Shown piece by piece: positions 17,381 to 25,172 of a DNA stretch of 64,000 nt. This DNA is from Gemmata massiliana. GTDB taxonomy: Bacteria > Planctomycetota > Planctomycetia > Gemmatales > Gemmataceae. Numbering within the stretch: position 1 is the stretch's first letter; every line of letters starts with the position of its first letter. The translations under genes were made by a program, and so were the position numbers. Below the pieces are notes generated by a model that did no database searches, was not told where the DNA came from, and worked only from the letters and a program-made list of their open reading frames with translations. Location: assembly GCF_901538265.1 (NCBI RefSeq), contig NZ_LR593886.1:2480001-2544000 (forward strand). The letters are read 5' to 3'.

Positions 17381-18975
17381 TGGCCACGCTCCCGCGCTTC
17401 GTGCGCCGCATTCTCGACCGGGTCACCGGTCACCGGCCCGTCACACTCCGCGACGAGCGGGGCGTAACCGGGAGGCCCGCGCCGGTGCGCGGGCGGTACG
17501 ACGCGGCGGGCACGTCCGACGAGAACCGGAACCACTGGGGCGCGGCCGACGGGCTCAGCGCCAATGCCGCGCACTCCCCGGCCGTGCGCCAGATCCTGCG
17601 CAACCGGTCCCGGTACGAGGCCCAGAACAACGGGTACTGCAAGGGGCTGCTCCGGACCCGGCGGAACGACGTGGTCGGGACCGGGCCGCGCCTGCAGGCC
17701 ACGCTCCCGGGCGAGTTCACGTACTACGACACCGACTTCGGCACCCTGAACGCGGTCGTGCCCGAGGGCACCGCGTCCGCGGTCGAGCGCAAGTGGGTCG
17801 AGTGGTGCGACCGGATCGGGCTCGCGGACAAGCTCCGCGTCCTGGTGGAAACCGGGGACCGGGACGGCGAGACGTTCGCGGTCATGGTGAACAACCCGGG
17901 GCTCCCGGCGGACGGCCCGCAGCTCGACGTGCGGTTGTACGAAGCGGACCAGGTGACCACGCCGGACCTGTGGTGGAACGACCCGCTCGCGGTGGACGGG
18001 ATCCGGTTCGACGCGCACGGGAACCCGGTCGAGTACCACTTCCTGCGCGCGCACCCGGGCGACCTGATCGGGAAGGCGCTCGCCTACGACCGGGTGCCCG
18101 CCTCGGCCGTGTTCCACTGGTACGATCCGGACCGCCCGAACCAGGCCCGGGGTATCCCCGCGACCACGCCCGCGCTCCCGCTGTACGCACAGGTGCGCCG
18201 GTACACGCTCGCGGCGCTCACCTCGGCCGAGGTCGGGGCCACGATCTCGGGGGTCATGTCCACGAAGAACATCCTGCCCGAGTACCAGGCGCCCGCGGAC
18301 CCGACCGGTGCCGCGCCCCAGCGCCCGCGGTTCGACCGGGTGGAGGTCGAGCGCGGCGGGCTGCTGACGCTCCCCGAGGGCTGGGAGGCGACGGCGTTCG
18401 ACGCGAAGCAACCGGTGGCCGGGTACGGGGAGTTCAAGCGCGAGATCCTGACCGAGAGCGGGGCCGCACTGAACGCGCCGCGGAACATCTCGACCAAGAG
18501 CAGCTCCGAGTACAACTACTCGTCGGCGCGGCTCGACCACATCCCGTACCGGGCCGAGGTCGCGATCATCCGCGACCGCCTGCGCCGCGTCATCCTCGAT
18601 CGCCTGTTCCGCGCGTGGCTCAAGGAGGCGGTGCTGATCCCGGGATACCTCCCAGCGAAGGTGCCCCCGGCCGCGTTGTGGTCCCTGTCGTGGCAGTGGG
18701 ACGGGGTGCCCTCGATCGACCCGGTGAAGGACGCCACGGCCGACGACATCGGGCTCAAGAACGGCACCAAGACACTGTCCGACGTGCTCGCGGAGCGCGG
18801 CAAGAGCTGGGAAGAGCACCTGCGCCAGAAGGCGCGGGAAATCGCGCTGGCGCGCCGGCTCGAGAAGGAGAACGGGCTCACCCCGGGCACGTTGTACCCG
18901 CTCACCCCGAGCACCGGGACCGCCCCCCAACCCGTCGAGGAGCCGGCCGATGCCGAACCGACAGCAGCGGCGTAA
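17380..18975 (+). CDS. Phage portal protein, lambda family
   Basis: A 531-aa protein forming the dodecameric vertex ring for DNA entry. Family features of lambda-type portals are clear: SRYEAQNNGYCKGLLRTRRNDVVGTGPRL near the N-terminus, EADQVTTPD, a GIPATTPALPLYAQVRRYTLAAL stem helix segment, KSSSEYNYSSARL, and a C-terminal stretch LDRLFRAWLKEAVL. The last 100 residues are variable and end in a Pro/Ala-rich tail. The end overlaps the next gene by 26 bases. Order terminase, connector, portal, protease/capsid is standard. Confidence 0.9.
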   Translation: MATLPRFVRRILDRVTGHRPVTLRDERGVTGRPAPVRGRYDAAGTSDENRNHWGAADGLSANAAHSPAVRQILRNRSRYEAQNNGYCKGLLRTRRNDVVGTGPRLQATLPGEFTYYDTDFGTLNAVVPEGTASAVERKWVEWCDRIGLADKLRVLVETGDRDGETFAVMVNNPGLPADGPQLDVRLYEADQVTTPDLWWNDPLAVDGIRFDAHGNPVEYHFLRAHPGDLIGKALAYDRVPASAVFHWYDPDRPNQARGIPATTPALPLYAQVRRYTLAALTSAEVGATISGVMSTKNILPEYQAPADPTGAAPQRPRFDRVEVERGGLLTLPEGWEATAFDAKQPVAGYGEFKREILTESGAALNAPRNISTKSSSEYNYSSARLDHIPYRAEVAIIRDRLRRVILDRLFRAWLKEAVLIPGYLPAKVPPAALWSLSWQWDGVPSIDPVKDATADDIGLKNGTKTLSDVLAERGKSWEEHLRQKAREIALARRLEKENGLTPGTLYPLTPSTGTAPQPVEEPADAEPTAAA

Positions 18976-21280
18976 GGCCGCGAGCGTGGCCCGTCGCGAG
19001 ACCCGCCAGGTCAAGGCCGCGGTTACGGCCGCGCGTGCGGTCGCGGGCTCGATCCCGAAGACGGTTCCGCCCCAGCGCATCAGCGGGCGGGCCGCACCGG
19101 TCGCGATCACCGGGGCCGAGGCGCCGACCGCGGACCAACCGGCCCGGTTCGAGATGGTGGCGTACACCGGTGAGGCCATGCGCATCGGGTGCTACGGCGA
19201 GCCGGTGATCGTGGACCTGGAGACCGCGGACCTGAGCGAGCCGCTCATTCCCGCGCTCTACGACCACTGGGCGCACCTGTCGGACATCGTGGGCCAGGTC
19301 GAGACGCTCGCGATCGAGAACAAGCAGCTCGTCGCGCGCGGGCGGTTCACCCCGATCGAACCGGACGCGACCGGGCGCGGGGGCAACCGGGCCGGTGAGG
19401 TGCTCAAACTGGCGCGCCAGGGGTACCGGTGGCAGGCCAGTGTGGGCGCGGACCCCGCGCAGGTCATCCAGATCGAGGCCGGGGCCGTGGGCGTGGCCAA
19501 TTGGGGCCGCGAGTACCCGGGGCCGTGCGTGATCGGCCGCGGGTGCAAGTTCCGAGAAATGTCTTTCGTGGTGCTCGGCGGCGACCGGAAAACGTCCGTG
19601 CTCGCCGCCCGGCACCGCTCAACCCCCATCCAGGGAGCAGCAATGAACCCGACTTTTGACGAATGGCTCGCCGCGATGGGGTTCGCCGACCCCGCCGCGC
19701 TGGACCCGACCCAGAGCGCGAATCTGAAGCTCCTCTATCAGTCGGAGTACCCCGAGGGGGAAACCGAAGAAGAGGAACCCGCGACGGAGCCGCCCCCGGT
19801 GGAACCCGTTACGGCCGCCGCGCAGCGCCCCGCGATCCGCGCGACCGGTCGGGGCGGGCGCGCGAACACGATCGCGAACGCGAACCGGATTCACGCGGCG
19901 AACCTCGAGCGCATCGACCGCATTAACGCGATCCACGCCGAGCACGGGTGCCCGCAGATCGACGCCGGGGGCGGGCGCATGGTGTCGTTGGCGGCCCACG
20001 CGATCCGCTCGAACTGGGACGTGTCCCGGACCGAACTGGCCGCGATCCGCGCGAGCCGCCCGAACCCGGAGCCGAACCGGACCCGGGACACCGACGCGAA
20101 CCGGTTGCAGGCCGCGACCGTCGAGGCCGCGATCCTCATCACGGCCGGGTTCAGCGCGGACCGGGTGGGGTTGTGGGTGGCGTCGTCGGACCGCGAACGG
20201 GTGATGAACGAGGCGGTGGGCTCGCGGTTCCGCGGGTACTCGCTCCACGCGGTCATGGACGAGACCATTCGCGCGGCCGGGCACCACTTCCACGGGTCGC
20301 GCAAGTCGGACGACTTCATCCGCGCCGCGCTCGACGCGGACCGGATGATCCGCGCGAGCCAGGGGTTCACCACGGTGAGCCTCTCGAACGTGCTGGGGAA
20401 CACCGCGAACAAGGCCATGAACGCGGCTTACGAGGCCCAGGCGGTCGCGTGGAAGCTGATCGCGGCCGTGCGCAGTCACAGCGACTTCAAGGCCGTGACC
20501 CGGGTGCGCCTGGACAGCACCGGGGCGTTCAAGAAGGTCGGTCAGGACGGGGAGCTGAAACACGTCGGGCTGTCCGAGGGCGCGTACACGAACCAGCTCG
20601 CGACGTTCGGGGCCATCATCGCGCTGACCCGGCAGATGATGATTAACGACGACCTGCAGGCGTTCCTGGAAATCCCCCGGCTGCTCGGGCGCATGAGCGC
20701 GCTGCGGATCGAGGAGCTGGTGTTCGTGACGCTGCTCTCGAACCCGGGGAGCTTCTTCAGCGGGGGTAACGGGAACCTGTTGACCGGGGCCGGGTCCGCG
20801 TTCGGGGTGGCCGCGCTGACCGCGTCGGAAGCGGCGTTCGACAACCAGGTGGACAGCAACGGGAAGCCGATCCTCACGGTCCCGGACCGGGTGCTCGTGC
20901 CGACCACGCTGAAGACCCCGGCCGCGATCATGTACAAGGACACGACGCTCGTCACCACGACGGACACCCAACTGTACAGCGCGGACAACCCGCACGCGGG
21001 CAAGTACCAGCCCGTGGTGAGCCCGTACCTGAACAACACCGCGATCAAGGACCAGGACGGGGCCGCGATCACCGGGCAAAGCTCCACGGCGTGGTACCAG
21101 TTCGCGAACCCGGCGGTCCGGGCCGCGATCGCGGTGGCGTTCCTCAACGGCCAGGAGACCCCGACGATCCAGGACGCGGAGACCGACTTCTCGACCCTCG
21201 GGCGCCAGTGGCGCGCGTTCCACGATTTCGGGGTGGGGATGGAAGACACGACCGCGGTCGTGAAGAACGCCGGCGCCTAA
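18950..21280 (+). CDS. Prohead protease/major capsid fusion protein
   Basis: A 776-aa protein. Residues about 60-225 look like a phage prohead protease: LIPALYDHWAHLSDIVGQVE, GRFTP, and GYRWQASVGA with the likely catalytic Ser. The remaining 540 residues match a Mu-type or fused major capsid: an acidic scaffold-like linker (EGETEEEEPATEPPP), then QMMINDDLQAFLEIPRLLGR, PDRVLVPTTL and WYQFANPAVRAAIAVAFLNG. Fusions of this type are known in phages. An internal ATG at 19643 with a good ribosome-binding site could give the capsid part alone. Confidence 0.85.
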   Translation: MPNRQQRRKAASVARRETRQVKAAVTAARAVAGSIPKTVPPQRISGRAAPVAITGAEAPTADQPARFEMVAYTGEAMRIGCYGEPVIVDLETADLSEPLIPALYDHWAHLSDIVGQVETLAIENKQLVARGRFTPIEPDATGRGGNRAGEVLKLARQGYRWQASVGADPAQVIQIEAGAVGVANWGREYPGPCVIGRGCKFREMSFVVLGGDRKTSVLAARHRSTPIQGAAMNPTFDEWLAAMGFADPAALDPTQSANLKLLYQSEYPEGETEEEEPATEPPPVEPVTAAAQRPAIRATGRGGRANTIANANRIHAANLERIDRINAIHAEHGCPQIDAGGGRMVSLAAHAIRSNWDVSRTELAAIRASRPNPEPNRTRDTDANRLQAATVEAAILITAGFSADRVGLWVASSDRERVMNEAVGSRFRGYSLHAVMDETIRAAGHHFHGSRKSDDFIRAALDADRMIRASQGFTTVSLSNVLGNTANKAMNAAYEAQAVAWKLIAAVRSHSDFKAVTRVRLDSTGAFKKVGQDGELKHVGLSEGAYTNQLATFGAIIALTRQMMINDDLQAFLEIPRLLGRMSALRIEELVFVTLLSNPGSFFSGGNGNLLTGAGSAFGVAALTASEAAFDNQVDSNGKPILTVPDRVLVPTTLKTPAAIMYKDTTLVTTTDTQLYSADNPHAGKYQPVVSPYLNNTAIKDQDGAAITGQSSTAWYQFANPAVRAAIAVAFLNGQETPTIQDAETDFSTLGRQWRAFHDFGVGMEDTTAVVKNAGA
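19633..19645 (+). promoter_or_regulatory. Internal ribosome-binding site and start inside the protease/capsid gene
   Basis: AGGGAG directly precedes the in-frame ATG at 19643 (peptide MNPTFDEWLAAMGF). It lies at the boundary between protease and scaffold/capsid parts, so a separate capsid precursor of about 545 residues may be made. Confidence 0.5.
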
Positions 21281-21315
21281 CCGACCGTAGCCGCGGCGGA
21301 TAGTCCGCGGCTGTT

Positions 21316-21387
21316 TGCAGGGTGGAGAAGAAGCATCTCACCTGGCTCATAACCAGGAGGCCGTCGGTGCAAGTCCGGCCCCTGCGA
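21316..21387 (+). tRNA. tRNA-like gene with CAT anticodon inside the structural operon
   Basis: A full cloverleaf can be drawn. The acceptor is TGCAGGG (21316-21322) with CCCTGCG (21380-21386), first pair T-G. The D stem is GAGA/TCTC with a 7-base loop lacking GG. The anticodon stem is CCTGG/CCAGG with loop CTCATAA. The T arm is GTCGG, TGCAAGT, CCGGC. The discriminator is A, followed by CC. CAT would be Met (elongator) or, after lysidine modification, Ile. The anticodon stem lacks the GGG/CCC of initiators. CCA is not encoded. It lies in the gap between capsid and the next gene, an odd place for a tRNA. Confidence 0.65.
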
Positions 21388-21421
21388 CCTCTGCTTTTTC
21401 AGCCCCTTTGGAGCGAGACCG

Positions 21422-21808
21422 ATGAACCCGACACACAAGCGGATTGCGGAAATGGCGGCCGGCTGGGAGGGCTCCAAAGCGGAGATCACCCTCTCGCCGA
21501 GGGACGCGCAGCTCCTCACGGAGCGGGGCGCTAAGGTGAAGCCCGGGCGCCGCGAGTTCGACCCGGCCACGATCGCGGCCCCGGACCTGTGCGCCGCGGT
21601 CGAGGAGATGCTGCTCGACAGCATCCGGGACGAGCTGGGGATCGAGAAGGAGGCGCCCAAGGCCGAGCCGGTCGGGGACGACGGGCTCGACAAGAAGACC
21701 GTGGCCGAGTTGCGCGCGCTGGCGGCAGCCGAGTCCGTCGCGGTGAGCGCGGACGTGAAGAAGGCGGACGTGATCGAGGCCATCCGCAAGGCCCGCGCCC
21801 CGAAGTAA
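21422..21808 (+). CDS. Phage head-region protein with SAP/Rho-N-like C-terminus
   Basis: A 128-aa protein right after the tRNA-like gene. The N-terminal half is mixed (WEGSKAEITLSPRDAQLLTERG). The last 40 residues (LDKKTVAELRALAAAESVAVSADVKKADVIEAIRKA) form the helix-extended-helix pattern of SAP or Rho N-terminal domains, common at the ends of small head-tail proteins. It is likely part of the head completion module, but the exact role is unknown. Confidence 0.55.
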   Translation: MNPTHKRIAEMAAGWEGSKAEITLSPRDAQLLTERGAKVKPGRREFDPATIAAPDLCAAVEEMLLDSIRDELGIEKEAPKAEPVGDDGLDKKTVAELRALAAAESVAVSADVKKADVIEAIRKARAPK

Positions 21809-21867
21809 CCGGCCCCGCGTCCGCGTGACGCTGGCCCCTCACCCACACTCTCAACCGGAGAACGGTC

Positions 21868-22206
21868 ATGCCCTTTGAAGCTCGTTACTTGCACGGTTCG
21901 CCGGTGATGGTGGACCACACGCCCGGTACGGCCGTGGCCGCCGGAACCGTCGTCGTGACCGCGGACACCCCGCGTATCGCGCACCTGGACATCCCCGCGA
22001 ACGCGCTCGGCGCGTTGGCGGCCGGGGGCGGGGTGTACGAGATGGTGGGCAACGCGGCGATTGCCGCGGACAAGAAGGTGTGGTGGGACGACGCGGCCAA
22101 CAAGGTCACCGAAACCGCGAGCACGAACAAGGTGTTCGGGGTGACGGTGACCGCGTGCGCCGCGAACAACGGGTTGTGCCAGGTGCGCCACGATCCGGCG
22201 CAGTAG
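21868..22206 (+). CDS. DUF2190-like capsid decoration/cement protein
   Basis: A 112-aa beta-rich protein with a clear GGAG site before ATG. The opening (HGSPVMVDHTPGTAVAAGTVV) and the closing pattern (KVFGVTVTACAANNGLCQVRHDP) are typical of DUF2190 proteins, which decorate or stabilise phage capsids. It follows the capsid gene, as expected for such proteins. About 110 residues is the usual family length. Confidence 0.7.
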   Translation: MPFEARYLHGSPVMVDHTPGTAVAAGTVVVTADTPRIAHLDIPANALGALAAGGGVYEMVGNAAIAADKKVWWDDAANKVTETASTNKVFGVTVTACAANNGLCQVRHDPAQ

Positions 22207-22284
22207 CTCACGGCCCCGAGTGACTGAATCCCGCGGCCGAGTGCCCCGGCCGCTTTCCCGTTCGCCCACCTTGAGGTTCGACCA

Positions 22285-22641
22285 ATGGCCGACACCAGCC
22301 CCGCGAAGAAGCCCGCCCCGAAGGGCATCCCGTCCACCGACACCCCGGGGGCCACGTTCCCGGGCAACGCCTCGGCGCTCGTGATCCCGGACCCCGAGGT
22401 GAGCCCGCGCGACCGGGTGACCGAGGCCGTGCGCGGGAAGCCGGCCCGTTCGCTCGTGGAGGTGTTCGCGGCCGACGTGGTCGCGCTCGCGGCGCTGGTC
22501 CCGGAACCGGCCCACACCCCGGTTATCGGGGCGCTCCGGGACGGGGCCGCGAGCGCCGTGCGCGACAGCCAGACCCCGAGCGCGCAGACCGTGTACCAGG
22601 TGGCCGGGCAGCTCGCGCACCTGCTGGGGTCCGCGTCGTGA
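22285..22641 (+). CDS. Phage head-tail region protein, unknown
   Basis: A 118-aa protein with a Pro/Ala-rich leader (about 45 residues) and a helical, Ala/Val-rich remainder (RSLVEVFAADVVALAALV, TVYQVAGQLAHLL). It is coupled to the next gene by a TGA overlap. No family recognised. Position between capsid decoration and neck genes suggests a virion assembly role. Confidence 0.45.
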   Translation: MADTSPAKKPAPKGIPSTDTPGATFPGNASALVIPDPEVSPRDRVTEAVRGKPARSLVEVFAADVVALAALVPEPAHTPVIGALRDGAASAVRDSQTPSAQTVYQVAGQLAHLLGSAS

Positions 22642-23009
22642 GCCTGCTCAACAAGGCGCGTGACTGGCTCACGGAAAAGGTCGAGCAGGCGGCCGGGGAG
22701 TCGGTCACGTACTCGCGCTCCGGCGAGTCCCGCACGGTCACCGCGGTTGTCGGGCAGACGCTCGCCAGCGAGGTCGAGCAGGGCGCGGCCCGGATCGCGT
22801 ACAGCGACCGCGATTACCTGATTTCGGTGGCCGCGCTCAAGGATCTGGGGTTCGGGCGCCCGCGCATCGGGGACACGATCGCCCACGTGATCGACGGTGA
22901 GGAGATCGTGTTCGTGATCGGGAACCTGGACGGCGCGGAACCCGCGGTCCGGTTCAGCGACCAGACCCGGAGCGTGTGGCGCATCCACGTGAAGCGGAAA
23001 GAGGACTAG
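22638..23009 (+). CDS. Phage neck or head-completion-like protein
   Basis: A 123-aa protein from a GTG that overlaps the previous stop. An amphipathic N-terminal helix (LLNKARDWLTEKVEQAAGE) is followed by beta-rich sequence (SRTVTAVVGQTL, IAYSDRDYLISVAAL, GDTIAHVIDGEEIVFVIG). The pattern is like small head-tail joining proteins in phages with this gene order. The family cannot be named with certainty. Confidence 0.5.
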   Translation: MSLLNKARDWLTEKVEQAAGESVTYSRSGESRTVTAVVGQTLASEVEQGAARIAYSDRDYLISVAALKDLGFGRPRIGDTIAHVIDGEEIVFVIGNLDGAEPAVRFSDQTRSVWRIHVKRKED

Positions 23010-23013
23010 GGCC

Positions 23014-23490
23014 GTGCCCACGACACCGACGCTGATTCTGTGCGAGCAGCTCGCCGCGGCCCTCCGGGGCGCGTGGCGCCCGGTCGCGCCGTCGGCCGTG
23101 GAATGGCACTACTTCCGGCGCCTCGGGGACGCGGACGAGGGCGAGCACCGGGTGCGCGGGCGCCAGGTCATCATTTACCCGACCGGGTACGAGTCCGCGG
23201 CCGAGACCCGGGGTGAGGACCGGTACACGCACAACATCACGGTTCACGTTGCCGAGCGGTACCCGGACGCGGGCGATCCGCCCCGGGACTGGGTCACCGC
23301 GCGCGTGGACTTCGTTTACGACCGCATCGTTCAGGGGTTCGACTTCGGCCGCGAACCGCCCGAATGGAACCGCAAGCTCATCACCGAATCCGCGGTGGTG
23401 ACCGTGTGCGAGGTGGACCGGCTCCTCGGCTCGGGCAACCTGTTCCTGTCCGTGGTCGAGCTGATCTTTGCTGAACTTCGAGACGCCTAA
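23014..23490 (+). CDS. Putative tail completion/terminator protein
   Basis: A 158-aa protein with a GTG start four bases after the previous stop. It has mixed alpha/beta sequence with an N-terminal helix (LILCEQLAAALRG), several strands (RQVIIYPTG, HNITVHVAERYP), and a closing segment (FLSVVELIFAEL). Size and location directly before the tail tube gene match tail terminator or completion proteins, which cap the tail and join it to the neck. Inferred mainly from order. Confidence 0.5.
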   Translation: MPTTPTLILCEQLAAALRGAWRPVAPSAVEWHYFRRLGDADEGEHRVRGRQVIIYPTGYESAAETRGEDRYTHNITVHVAERYPDAGDPPRDWVTARVDFVYDRIVQGFDFGREPPEWNRKLITESAVVTVCEVDRLLGSGNLFLSVVELIFAELRDA

Positions 23491-23504
23491 CGAGGTGCCC
23501 AGAT

Positions 23505-23996
23505 ATGCCCGCACAGACGCAGATCCTCACCGGCATCGGCGCGGTTCTGTACAAGAATTCCGGCAGTTACGCGAGCCCCACGTGGGGCGCCCAGAACATC
23601 GTGCGGTCCGTGACCCCCGCGTTCCCGTGGGACTTCGCGGACGCGCCCTCGCGGGCCACGCCGATCAAGATCTACGGCAAGGTGGCCGTGGACCTGGCGA
23701 TTCAGGTGATGATGCGCGCGGACCCGGCGGACGCGAACTTCGGCCAGTGGGTCGATGCGCACTGGTCCCGGACCGCCACGTTGGACCTGCTCATCCTCAA
23801 CGCGAAACTCGCGACCGAGGGCGCCCGCGGGCTCCGGGGCGAGTTCCTGGTGAGCCTCTCGAGCGAGCCCCAGGAGATCGAGGGCACGATCTTCGCGACG
23901 TTCGACATCAAGCCCACGATCACCACCAACGGGTTGCCGAAGTCGGCCGTGATGGGCGCCTCGAGCACCCCGACCTTCACCGATATCACGGTTTGA
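23505..23996 (+). CDS. Putative major tail tube protein
   Basis: A 163-aa protein. It has the features of siphophage tail tube proteins: a short hydrophobic start (TQILTGIGAVLYKN), beta-rich body (IKIYGKVAVDLAIQVMM, GTIFATFDIKPTITT), and about 160 residues. It lies where the tube gene should be, before the chaperone pair and tape measure. The ATG follows a weak site within GAGGTGCCC. Confidence 0.6.
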   Translation: MPAQTQILTGIGAVLYKNSGSYASPTWGAQNIVRSVTPAFPWDFADAPSRATPIKIYGKVAVDLAIQVMMRADPADANFGQWVDAHWSRTATLDLLILNAKLATEGARGLRGEFLVSLSSEPQEIEGTIFATFDIKPTITTNGLPKSAVMGASSTPTFTDITV

Positions 23997-23999
23997 GTC

Positions 24000-24497
24000 A
24001 TGGCGTTCGACTTCTCCTTTGATGCGCTGAAGAACTCGTTCTTCGACACGAAGGCGGTCATGGCCGCGGCGAAGAACGAGTACCGCAAAACGGCGTCCCG
24101 GTTCGGGGCGTACACGCGCACGCGGATGAAGTCGAGCCTGCGCTACAAGCCGGGCAAGAGCAAGCCGGGGCACCCGCCCCACGTTCACCGGTCGCGGTCC
24201 AAGTACACGCGCCCGAAGAAGGCGACGGACGGAACCACGGTCCGGCGCCAGGTGAGCCCGCTCAAGGAACTGATCTTCTTCGCGTTCGACCACGAGACGC
24301 AATCGGTGGTGATCGGGCCGGTGAAGTTCGGGACCGCGGCGGACGTGAAGGTGCCCGGGTTGCTGGAAAAGGGCGGCGCGGGCACGTTCAAGGCGGGTCG
24401 GTCCGGCGAGCGCAAGCGCGGGGTGTGGTCCGCGCGCCCGTTCGTGAAGCCCGCGGGCGATGCCGAGGCACAGAGCGGGAAGTTCCTCAAGGGGTGA
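24000..24497 (+). CDS. Basic phage protein, tail-morphogenesis-like
   Basis: A 165-aa, strongly basic protein (TRTRMKSSLRYKPGKSKPGHPPHVH, SRSKYTRPKK). It starts with an aromatic helix (FDFSFDALKNSFFDTKAV) and ends with ARPFVKPAGDAEAQ. The RPF(V/I)xPA ending and the PGxPPxxH motif are typical of HK97 gp10-like and phage virion morphogenesis proteins. Those act at the head-tail junction or in tail completion. Start lies three bases after the previous stop. Confidence 0.6.
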   Translation: MAFDFSFDALKNSFFDTKAVMAAAKNEYRKTASRFGAYTRTRMKSSLRYKPGKSKPGHPPHVHRSRSKYTRPKKATDGTTVRRQVSPLKELIFFAFDHETQSVVIGPVKFGTAADVKVPGLLEKGGAGTFKAGRSGERKRGVWSARPFVKPAGDAEAQSGKFLKG

Positions 24498-24501
24498 CGT
24501 G

Positions 24502-24924
24502 ATGAACCGGTTCAAGGATCTCGAGGGGCGCGAGTGGGGGGTGGCGCTCCACGTGCGCGCGGTCGAACGGGTCGAGGAGCGCACCGGGGTCGAGATCGGG
24601 GCCCTGCTCCGGGACAAGTTCGCCGGGCTGTTCGAGCTGTTCGGCTCCCCGGCCCGGTTCGTGCGCGTGCTCTGGGTGCTGGTCGAGGGCCAGGCCGAGA
24701 AACTCAAGGTGACCCCGGAGCAGTTCGGGGAATCACTTGGCGGGGACGCGCTCGAGGCCGCGTACACCGCGTTCGTGGGCGCGCTGTCGGATTTTTTCCC
24801 GAGCCGTCTGCGGACCGCGATCCGCGCGCTGACGGTGGCCCCGTTCCTGGTAGCGGATCGTTCGACGTGCTCCGCGTGTGCTACGAACTCGCCGGAATCG
24901 TCGGCGTCGATCCCGCCCGGTTGA
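24502..24924 (+). CDS. Tail assembly chaperone, first frame (gpG-like)
   Basis: A 140-aa protein with ATG after AGGGGTGACGTG. Residues 1-110 are a compact helical region (GVALHVRAVERVEERTG, LFELFGSPARFVRVLWVLVEGQA, FGESLGGDALEAAYTAFVGALSDFFP). The position between tail tube and tape measure is that of gpG-type chaperones, which coat the tape measure during tail assembly. A canonical slippery heptamer (T TTT TTC at 24792-24798) lies in the frame required for -1 shifting into the following open frame, which reaches 25169. The overlap with the next gene is 58 bases. Confidence 0.6.
   Translation: MNRFKDLEGREWGVALHVRAVERVEERTGVEIGALLRDKFAGLFELFGSPARFVRVLWVLVEGQAEKLKVTPEQFGESLGGDALEAAYTAFVGALSDFFPSRLRTAIRALTVAPFLVADRSTCSACATNSPESSASIPPG
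24792..24798 (+). other. Candidate -1 ribosomal frameshift site (T TTT TTC)
   Basis: The heptamer TTTTTTC is phased as X XXY YYZ in the frame of the gene starting at 24502. A -1 slip enters an open frame running to 25169, giving a G-GT-type fusion as in many siphophages. Against it: the zero-frame sequence after the site still looks like real protein for about 15 codons. Confidence 0.4.
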
Positions 24925-25169
24925 CGCTCCGGAAGCTCGCGTGGATGGCCGCGGGGCGCAAGCGCGTGGACGGGCAGTTGTTCGCGTGGCACCTGGCCGG
25001 GGTGGTCGGGTTCATGCCCCTCACGGGGAAGGTGCTCGACCCGGAGCGGATCAACCCGTTCGGGACCGGGGCCGGGGGCACGGCCGAGGGGCGGCGGGAA
25101 ATCGATCGGGTACGGGACTTCATCTCGGCGCGCGGGATCGCCGCGCTCGGGGGCATCGGGGGGAACTGA
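24867..25169 (+). CDS. Tail assembly chaperone, second frame (gpT-like)
   Basis: About 100 residues from a possible GTG at 24867, or reached by frameshift from the gene before. The sequence (CYELAGIVGVDPARLTLRKLAWMAAGRKR, then a hydrophobic GVVGFMPLTG, then PERINPF) is typical of the second tail chaperone reading frame in siphophages, including the LRxLxxMAxGR-type helix. It ends three bases before the tape measure. No strong ribosome-binding site precedes the GTG, which favours production by frameshift. Confidence 0.55.
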   Translation: MLRVCYELAGIVGVDPARLTLRKLAWMAAGRKRVDGQLFAWHLAGVVGFMPLTGKVLDPERINPFGTGAGGTAEGRREIDRVRDFISARGIAALGGIGGN

Positions 25170-25172
25170 GTC

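Noticed and set aside
17071-19185. A 704-codon open frame antisense to portal and capsid genes
   Set aside because: It is Arg/Pro/Val/Gly-rich with no domain pattern, as expected on the reverse strand of very GC-rich coding DNA; the + strand genes are clear.
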